Part shown: piece by piece, positions 49,341 through 54,986 of the stretch
Layout of the letters: each line of letters opens with the position of its first letter
Numbering within the stretch: position 1 is the stretch's first letter
From: a candidate division WOR-3 bacterium
Lineage (GTDB): Bacteria; Hydrothermota; Tepidihabitantia; Tepidihabitantales; Tepidihabitantaceae
Direction of reading: 5' to 3'
NCBI GenBank assembly: GCA_016867815.1
Contig: VGIR01000010.1
Location: 1 to 54,986, forward strand
DNA length: 54,986 nt
The notes under the pieces: model-generated
The model's input: only the letters and a program-made list of their open reading frames with translations
Databases searched by the model: none
Told to the model about the DNA's origin: nothing
Made by a program: the position numbers and the translations under genes

Positions 49341-51905
49341 ATGTCCAGACGTGTCTTGCTTGCTGTTCTTGCCCTTGCTTCGGCCGCACTCGCCACGCGG
49401 ATGTGGACCGAGGATGAGATAGAGTCTTTCAACAGTTCGTATCAAGCCGAGTGGTTGCCCCGGCCTGAGAGCCTGCAATACGGCCCGCGCCGGTTCAACT
49501 ATCTGCGCCAGATCAAGCTGACCTGCGACTTCGTCGCCAGTTACCAGGTGTCGGATTCGCTCTCCGGAGACTTTGGCGGCATCATCGAGGCCGAACACAT
49601 GCCGACCATCATCGAAACCGACAACACGCAGGAGGCCATCTGGATCTGGTCGCGCTGGTATGAGCTGACCGGTCGGGACGACTACCAGGTGAACATCCAG
49701 CGCGCCTGGACCTACGTGATGAACCATCCGGCCTATTGTGAGCACGGCGGCGTCCCCAGCCAGACGTGGTACGCAATCTGGAACTGCGGCCTCGGCTTCA
49801 TGGCCGAAGCCGAGTATCGCCGCGCCTACGGAGATTCGAGCCACCTTGCCTATGCCGATACGTGCCGCAGTTTCTACCTCGCCAACCCGCTGCCGACGTC
49901 AGCCCTGGACTACTTTGTGACCAGCCAGTCATCGGGCATGGCGATGGACTACGCTCGTACCCGCAGCGATGCGGTCCTCCACGACAGTGCGCTGGCGCGG
50001 GGCCAGCGGGTCAAGTCGTGGATCGAGGGCGGCGCCGCGAACCGGCTCGGAACTCAGAACTGGGCGATGTGCGGCGGCACGGCTTTCTGGGGCGTGGTTC
50101 ACACCGTCGGCAAGGAGGACACAGCCGCAGGCAAGCTCTGGGTCCAGACCTACGGCGAGTCTTTGCCCGGGTTCTATCCTGGCGGCTCGTGGAACTGCTC
50201 CCACAACATCTGGCTGGCGAACGCCTACCGCTCCGCCGCCGAGCTCGGCCACGACACGCTGAACTGGGTGATGCACCACTATCTCACCGATACGCTGCTG
50301 ATGCGCGACACCGATGACGACGGCGGAATACCGGCGACGTGGAGCGACCCGGTCACGCAGGACCAGACCTGGGTTTCGACCTACCTCGTCTTCATGGGTA
50401 TGGATGTATTCGTGACCCCGACCTATGACGATGACCTGTCGCTGCTTGAGTTCACCAGCCCGGACCCGCTCGACATTCACGTGGTCGGCGTTCCCCTGGA
50501 CGTTATCGTCCCGGCCGCGAACGTTGGCCGCGATGCCACAGACCCTACCTTGGCCATCTTGCGGTTCGAGGGAGTTCCGGTGGACACCTTCGCCGTCGAC
50601 AGTGTGCCGTTCCTGCAGACTGATACGATTGTGTTCTACGGCGGTGTGCCTCAGACCGGCGGCATGTTCCATTTCAGCGTGAACGTCAGCGGGGATGACA
50701 ACCCGCTCAACGACACGGCCAGGCTCACTCTGCGCGTCTACGATACCTGCCGCGTGACCGGGACTCTGGTTGACTCGACGTCCGGAGCAGGAATCGTGAG
50801 CTGGGTCAAGGCCCGGCTCGGCAGCAGGACCTCGGTCTGGGACTCGGTTCGCACGGACACCAGCGGCCGATTCAGCCTGAAGCTCATCGACAGCATCTTC
50901 TCGCTGTCGATTGAGCCGTCGGTGCCCTACTACGCACGATCGTGGAGTTTCGCCATCCGCGGCGACACGACCATCGACCTGCGGACTCAGCCCGCGCACG
51001 TGCTGATCGTGAACAATGACACGCTGGAACGCTACGCGAGCTACTACACCAGCACACTCGACACGCTCGGTGTTACCTGGTGCCAGTGGAACCGGCCATC
51101 AGGCGGGCTTCTCCCCTATACCGTACTGGACCGGCTCAGGACAAACACGGTCATCTGGTACTCGGGCAACACGAGTAGCGGGACGATTCCGGTCCCGGAC
51201 CGCGACAGCCTCGCCCGCTACGCGCAGACCGGAACCAACCTGTTCATCACCGGCCAGAACATCGCCCAGGAACTCAGCGGCACTGCCTTCCTCGAAAGCA
51301 TCTGCGGCTGCCGCTTCGACTCATCCGGCTGGTCGGGGTTCTTCGCGTTCGGCAATCGCCAGGATTCCCTGGGAGCGATCGTAACGGGCACCGCGACAAC
51401 TGGAGGGAACGGCGCGAGCAACCAGACCTCGCGCGACGTCATCTCGCCGCTGGGCAATTCCTCCGGCTTCATCCTCTACGACTCGGTCAACGTCAGGTAC
51501 GCGTCCACCCGGCGCCAGATACCGGCGGGCGGCAGGGTCGTGTTCATGGGCCTCGGATTCGAAGCAGTGAACCGTCCCGGCTCCAAGCCGGGCTTCTTCA
51601 GCCGCGTGCAGTTGCTGCGCCTCATCCTCGACTGGTTCGGCGTCCCGACCGGAGTTGAGGAACGCCAAATGCCGACCGCCGAACGCCAAGCGCTTGCGGC
51701 CACCGTAGTACGCGGCTGCCTGGTGCTCCCCAGTTCGGCATTCGGCGATCGGCGTTCGGAGTTGGTTGATGCCTCTGGCCGCCGCGTGATGCAGCTTCGC
51801 ACCGGCGCGAACGACCTCGGCCGCCTGCCCGCAGGAGTGTACTTTGTCCGGACCGATTGGGCGGATAGGACCAATAGGTCCTATCGGGTGCTACTGGTGA
51901 GGTGA
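49341..51905 (+). CDS. Large exported protein: alpha-toroid domain, Ig/regulatory domains, T9SS-type C-terminus
   Basis: About 854 residues. ATG 49341 lies 5 nt after GGAGG (49331-49335). A signal peptide (RRVLLAVLALASAALA) is followed by about 330 residues of helical hairpins (AIWIWSRWYELTGRDDYQVN, MAMDYARTRSDAVLHDSALA, GSWNCSHNIWLANAYRSAAE), as in six-hairpin glycosidases or terpenoid-cyclase-like toroids. Next come a CARDB-like domain, a carboxypeptidase-regulatory-like domain (VTGTLVDSTSGAGIVSWVKA) and a flavodoxin/GATase-like region (HVLIVNNDTLERYASYYTST). A Por/T9SS-type sorting domain ends it (LVDASGRRVMQLRTGANDLG). Residues near 51655-51700 (ERQMPTAERQALAA) are translated short repeats. 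Confidence 0.8.
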   Translation: MSRRVLLAVLALASAALATRMWTEDEIESFNSSYQAEWLPRPESLQYGPRRFNYLRQIKLTCDFVASYQVSDSLSGDFGGIIEAEHMPTIIETDNTQEAIWIWSRWYELTGRDDYQVNIQRAWTYVMNHPAYCEHGGVPSQTWYAIWNCGLGFMAEAEYRRAYGDSSHLAYADTCRSFYLANPLPTSALDYFVTSQSSGMAMDYARTRSDAVLHDSALARGQRVKSWIEGGAANRLGTQNWAMCGGTAFWGVVHTVGKEDTAAGKLWVQTYGESLPGFYPGGSWNCSHNIWLANAYRSAAELGHDTLNWVMHHYLTDTLLMRDTDDDGGIPATWSDPVTQDQTWVSTYLVFMGMDVFVTPTYDDDLSLLEFTSPDPLDIHVVGVPLDVIVPAANVGRDATDPTLAILRFEGVPVDTFAVDSVPFLQTDTIVFYGGVPQTGGMFHFSVNVSGDDNPLNDTARLTLRVYDTCRVTGTLVDSTSGAGIVSWVKARLGSRTSVWDSVRTDTSGRFSLKLIDSIFSLSIEPSVPYYARSWSFAIRGDTTIDLRTQPAHVLIVNNDTLERYASYYTSTLDTLGVTWCQWNRPSGGLLPYTVLDRLRTNTVIWYSGNTSSGTIPVPDRDSLARYAQTGTNLFITGQNIAQELSGTAFLESICGCRFDSSGWSGFFAFGNRQDSLGAIVTGTATTGGNGASNQTSRDVISPLGNSSGFILYDSVNVRYASTRRQIPAGGRVVFMGLGFEAVNRPGSKPGFFSRVQLLRLILDWFGVPTGVEERQMPTAERQALAATVVRGCLVLPSSAFGDRRSELVDASGRRVMQLRTGANDLGRLPAGVYFVRTDWADRTNRSYRVLLVR

Positions 51906-51908
51906 CCC

Positions 51909-52676
51909 ATGCCTGAATACGACGCCTATTCGGTCTACTACGACGTGCTCTATGCCGACAAGCAGGAGGACGTGCCGTTCTACCTTGGTATTGCCAAGGA
52001 GACCGGCGGACCGGTATGCGAACTGGCCTGTGGGACCGGGCGCGCCCTACTGCCCATAGCCCGGGCCGGGTTCGAAGTGACCGGTATCGATATGTCCCAA
52101 GCGATGCTCGACAAGTTCCAGGCCAAGCTCGACAAGGAGCCACGCGAAGTGCAGGCCCGAGTAGCGCTGAAGTGCGCGGATATGCGCGACTATCGCTTCT
52201 CGCAGAAGTTCAAGCTGGTCTTCTGTGCGTTCAACTCTTTCCAGCATCTGCTGACCACGGATGACCAGCTTGCCTGCCTGGCCGGCATACGCGAGTATCT
52301 GGCGGACGACGGGCGACTCGTGCTCAACGTCTTCGCGCCTTTCCACGACTGGCTGGCCAACGCGAACCTCCACCATGTCACCGGACAGGTAGAACGCGAC
52401 CCGGAGACCGGCAAGGAGATGATCGTAACCAACATCACCGACCGCCATCCGGAAACACAGACTATGGAGGCCTGCCAGTATGTGGACAGGATACAGCCGG
52501 ACGGCACCGTGAAGCGCTATCCGGCCAGTTTCACCCTCAGCTGGATTCACAACCGAGAGATGCACCTGCTCTTGAGGTGTGCCGGCTACGAGGTCGTGAA
52601 CGTCTACGGCGGCTATGACAAGCGCCCCTACGACTACGTTTCCGGTGTCCAGCTCTTTGTGGCAAAGAAGGCCTGA
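51909..52676 (+). CDS. Class I SAM-dependent methyltransferase
   Basis: 255 residues. Motif I is VCELACGTGRALLPIA (about 36-51), followed by the acidic ribose-binding loop VTGIDMSQAMLDKF, the CADMRDYRF strand and the post-motif FCAFNSFQHLLTTDDQL. The substrate is unknown; the family includes small-molecule methyltransferases. It begins 3 bp after the preceding stop, with GAGGTG as ribosome-binding site, so it is probably cotranscribed with the exported protein and the GNAT gene. Confidence 0.9.
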   Translation: MPEYDAYSVYYDVLYADKQEDVPFYLGIAKETGGPVCELACGTGRALLPIARAGFEVTGIDMSQAMLDKFQAKLDKEPREVQARVALKCADMRDYRFSQKFKLVFCAFNSFQHLLTTDDQLACLAGIREYLADDGRLVLNVFAPFHDWLANANLHHVTGQVERDPETGKEMIVTNITDRHPETQTMEACQYVDRIQPDGTVKRYPASFTLSWIHNREMHLLLRCAGYEVVNVYGGYDKRPYDYVSGVQLFVAKKA

Positions 52677-52685
52677 GGACGACAG

Positions 52686-53249
52686 ATGGACAGTGGCCTG
52701 CCCGTGATCGAGACTGCCCGACTCACGCTGCGGCCCTTCTCGCTCGCCGACGCAGGACGCGCTCAGCAGATGTGCAATGACTGGGAGATCGCCTCGACCA
52801 CGCTCGCCATTCCCCATCCCTATCCGGACGGTGCCGCTGAGCAGTGGATCTCTACGCACGCCGATAGCTTCCGGCAAGGTACCGACGTCATTCTCGCCAT
52901 CACGCTGAGGCCCGGCGGGCAGGTAATCGGCTCCGTGGGCCTGTCAGTCAACAAGAACCACGGACGCGGTGAACTCGGATACATGGTCGCGAAGGAGAGT
53001 TGGAACCGCGGCTACTGCACTGAGGCGGCCCGGGCAATGATGAGCTTTGGCTTCAGCACTCTCGGTCTCGACCGCATCCAGGCAGGGCACTTCCCGCGCA
53101 ACCCGGCGTCCGGCCGCGTTATGCAGAAGCTGGGCATGACGCGGGAAGGAGTGCTCCGGCAATATGTCAGCAATCGAGGAACCCGCGAGGACATCGTCAT
53201 GTATGCCATACTCCGCTCCGAGTTCGAAGCCAGCGAAAGGAAGCCGTAG
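52686..53249 (+). CDS. GNAT acetyltransferase (RimJ/RimL type)
   Basis: 187 residues. The family layout is clear: IETARLTLRPFSLADA, GELGYMVAKESWNRGYCTEA (acetyl-CoA loop at 106-114), LGLDRIQAGHFPRNPASGRV and MQKLGMTREGVLR. The substrate is probably a protein N-terminus or a small amine. It starts 9 bp after the methyltransferase stop and is followed 5 bp later by the zinc-ribbon gene. Confidence 0.92.
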   Translation: MDSGLPVIETARLTLRPFSLADAGRAQQMCNDWEIASTTLAIPHPYPDGAAEQWISTHADSFRQGTDVILAITLRPGGQVIGSVGLSVNKNHGRGELGYMVAKESWNRGYCTEAARAMMSFGFSTLGLDRIQAGHFPRNPASGRVMQKLGMTREGVLRQYVSNRGTREDIVMYAILRSEFEASERKP

Positions 53250-53254
53250 ACACC

Positions 53255-53719
53255 ATGGCCAGCCGCTCGGCACCGGTAATCATCCAGCTGGTCATCACCT
53301 ACTTAGTAGTCGCATTCATAGTCCGCGCAATCCGCCGGGCACGCAAGGCGGACAGGCCTCCCTCTGAACCCTCTCGTGGAGACCTCTCTTCTGTGCCCGG
53401 TGTCGCACTCCCCACCCATCGTCCCACATCTGCAGCACCTCCGCGTCCCGGTGGGTTCCGTCGCGAGCAACGGACGTACAATGGCGTGGTCTGGCAGCTG
53501 GTTCACCGGCCCCACCGCGACCTCTCCCACGCGGCCTCGCGCACGCCCATCGACGAAATCTACGTCGAAGAGCCGCCGCGCTGCCCGAAGTGCGGCCTGG
53601 GCGTCATCGAGACTCATGCATGGCTGGGCTACAGGTGGTCCTGCCCGGAGTGCGGCACGCGCTCGCGCAGCCAGGCCAGCATCGAACAGACAGCCCGCAT
53701 GCTCTCGCGCCAGCGCTGA
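53255..53719 (+). CDS. Small membrane protein with C-terminal zinc ribbon
   Basis: 154 residues. One N-terminal transmembrane helix (IIQLVITYLVVAFIVRAI) is followed by a Pro/Arg-rich linker and a zinc ribbon with CPKC (Cys110, Cys113) and CPEC (Cys130, Cys133). The family is not recognised. It is the last gene of the methyltransferase-GNAT group. The downstream 1.27 kb contain repeats but no gene that I can support. Confidence 0.65.
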   Translation: MASRSAPVIIQLVITYLVVAFIVRAIRRARKADRPPSEPSRGDLSSVPGVALPTHRPTSAAPPRPGGFRREQRTYNGVVWQLVHRPHRDLSHAASRTPIDEIYVEEPPRCPKCGLGVIETHAWLGYRWSCPECGTRSRSQASIEQTARMLSRQR

Positions 53720-53810
53720 GCAACCCCGGTCCGGTCCGAGTCAACCGTCGACCCGACACGGCCCCCTTGCCCCTAACCCCTAGCGGCCAACACCCGCTTT
53801 GCCGGGCGGA

Positions 53811-53870
53811 GACATGACCGGAATCGGCTCGGCGATTCCGGATCGTATCCCAAGCCCGCTGCGACAGCCG
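53811..53870 (-). pseudogene. Fragment resembling the 5' coding end of the C25 protease gene
   Basis: About 60 bp match 46876-46935, the signal-peptide region of the C25 gene. The shared core includes gacatgaccggaatcggct and ggcgatt, then tcccaagcccgc. The reading frame is not preserved. It may be a broken duplicate of the C25 5' end next to the 12-bp array D. Confidence 0.55.
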
Positions 53871-53889
53871 GCACCCGATACGTGGCAAC

Positions 53890-54273
53890 TGGAACCTCGC
53901 GCTGAAGGCGCGATTGTGTCTCGCGAAGTATTTCGCGTTGTTCGTCACGAAGTACCGGCCGAAGCTTCGCGCGCCGGGTGTTCACTTGCGTCAGCAGTCG
54001 CGTCTTTCGCTCCATCTCGACCTGAACCTCGACATCAATCTCAACCTCTATCAGTCGCTGCTCCGCGCGTTGCTCACGAAGTTCTGCCAGTAGTTGCTCA
54101 AGTTGTTGCTCTCGGCGATGTTCGGTTCGATGTTCCTTGTGTTGGCTTTTGAGTTCTACCTTTTGACTTTTGACTTCTCCTATGGGCTGATGCCACCCCC
54201 CAGGCGGCCTGTGGGCCGCCCACTCCCCGGCAGAATTGTGGTCGGAGAGCGGTACACCACTACATGTAGATGG
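53890..54273 (-). repeat. Inverted copy of the leader-plus-array element (array D, 22 units)
   Basis: On the plus strand 53898-54161 divides into 22 units of 12 bp (for example cgcgttgctcac, gtagttgctcaa). The minus strand matches array B closely around tcgaggttcaggtcgagat. The leader at 54200-54273 repeats the CTACATGTAG palindrome and the GCCCACAGGCCGCC block of 665-750. The two copies are inverted and about 53 kb apart. Confidence 0.8.
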
Positions 54274-54422
54274 CAATCAGGGCCTTTCCTTCTCCCTCTG
54301 CTCCCCGAGGAGAGGGTCGGGGTGAGGAGTCCGTCGAACTGGCGACTCCGCAGGGACAGGACTTACGCACGAGACCGGCTGCGGGCTAAAGCACTCGCAC
54401 CAGAACTGCGGCGATCACTCTG

Positions 54423-54746
54423 GCGCTCAGTGCTGAACTGAACCGCAGACTCAAGGCGCGGCTCAAGGCCGGACTCAACTCGCGGCTGAACGCGCAAGTC
54501 AAGCCGGAACTCGCTGCGCGACTCGCCGCCCGGCTGATTGCGGGACTGAGCACGGCGTTGACGTCCTGACTGACGGCGGCGCTGAGTTCCCTAGTCCAGG
54601 CGCGATTGGCCGCGTCGTTGAGCCCTGAGCTCATTGCTCAACTGATGGGAGAGCTAAGTCCTGGAATGACGGCCACATTGATGACGGCAGTGAGTGCGGC
54701 CTTGAACCCAGCGGTCACCCCCGGATTGACCCCCCTATTGCCGCTG
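54423..54746. repeat. 12-bp-period degenerate tandem array E (27 units)
   Basis: Twenty-seven 12-mers without indels, consensus about SRRCTSANNNCG (for example ggactcaactcg, cggctgaacgcg, ggactgagcacg). The phase most like array A contains an in-frame TGA near 54567, so it is not a continuous protein frame. The preceding 54274-54422 holds a ctccccgaggagagggtcgg-type palindromic repeat. Confidence 0.85.
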
Positions 54747-54772
54747 CAAGCGCCGGGCGGCACATAGGGTAT

Positions 54773-54786
54773 CAGACCATGGTCTG
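54773..54786. other. Perfect 14-bp palindrome CAGACCATGGTCTG
   Basis: A self-complementary 14-mer about 26 bp after array E and 130 bp before the terminal reading frame. It could be an operator or part of a mobile-element end. Confidence 0.45.
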
Positions 54787-54917
54787 TGATGGTTCTCACC
54801 CAGGAAGACAAGCTCCCTATGACGTATTCCCCTTTGGCAAGCGTATGAATATGTGAGAGGGGCCGGCCCGGGCACATCGTGACCCCCTTTGCGCATTGCT
54901 GCTACGATTGATGTTAC

Positions 54918-54986
54918 CTGACGATCAACCAGCGCGTCAAGGTCGAGCGCCGGGAGCAGGAGTATGCGCTGGTCAATCCCTGGCGC
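54918..54986 (+). CDS. N-terminal fragment of an unfinished reading frame, possibly a transposase
   Basis: From CTG 54918 to the edge the frame gives 23 residues, beginning LTINQRVKVERREQEYA. The composition is protein-like, but there is no ATG/GTG/TTG start: TGA lies at 54909-54911 and CTG would have to initiate. Its position opposite the transposase fragment at the left edge suggests mobile DNA. The assignment is weak. Confidence 0.25.
   Translation, partial: MTINQRVKVERREQEYALVNPWR

Overview
The window is a GC-rich bacterial chromosome segment, probably from an uncultivated FCB-type lineage of the WOR-3 / TA06 / Edwardsbacteria kind. That assignment is inferred from T9SS-style C-terminal sorting domains, a gingipain-like C25 protease, a Tol-Pal operon, abundant secreted caspase-fold proteins and many short intergenic repeats; no rRNA is present to confirm it. 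Promoters are sigma70-like (TTGACN, 15-17 nt, TATNNT) and Shine-Dalgarno sites are mostly AGGAGG-like. Both edges carry fragments of transposase-like reading frames, so the window may be a contig that ends in mobile DNA.

Layout. 1-1134: transposase C-terminus, then two arrays with a strict 12-bp period. 1135-1203: a 22-residue Lys-rich peptide with its own promoter and terminator. 1419-10064: mfd, tsaE, a four-helix-bundle protein, a crotonase-thiolase operon, a ferredoxin, and lemA-htpX. 10086-18286: dnaE, a YCF48/BNR-type exported protein, and a pal-cpoB-tolQ-tolR-tonB operon. 18539-21849: an HTH protein overlapping a membrane protein whose M1-peptidase domain has lost its catalytic residues. 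21850-23039: gene-free DNA with a third 12-bp array. 23040-39677: one long minus-strand cluster, probably an operon of ten genes starting at a TATAAT promoter near 39.8 kb. It encodes an LVIVD-propeller lipoprotein, five consecutive secreted caspase-fold proteins each ending in an EF-hand-like loop, a CsgG-like/DUF4384 protein, LPP20-like and FlgT-like proteins and a CsgG-like lipoprotein. A 3' relic of a sixth caspase gene lies between the first two. 39678-41162: gene-free DNA with another 12-bp array. 41163-53719: an MFS exporter, a lipoprotein and gingipain-like protease pair, an exported protein of unknown function, an HNH nuclease-like protein, a large T9SS-type exported protein, a methyltransferase, a GNAT acetyltransferase and a zinc-ribbon membrane protein. 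53720-54986: gene-free DNA with two more 12-bp arrays, one being an inverted copy of the left-hand element.

Two themes stand out. First, the caspase cluster looks like a cell-envelope system in which each caspase-fold domain (intact His/Cys dyad) carries a different sensory or structural N-terminus (small barrel, CARDB-like Ig domains, Cys-less thioredoxin folds, lipoprotein anchor). Second, the region is full of repeats: six 12-bp-period arrays of 22-27 units, paired inverted-repeat elements, and short tandem repeats that have entered genes in frame (mfd, tsaE, the HTH gene) or sit between start codon and signal peptide (three exported proteins).
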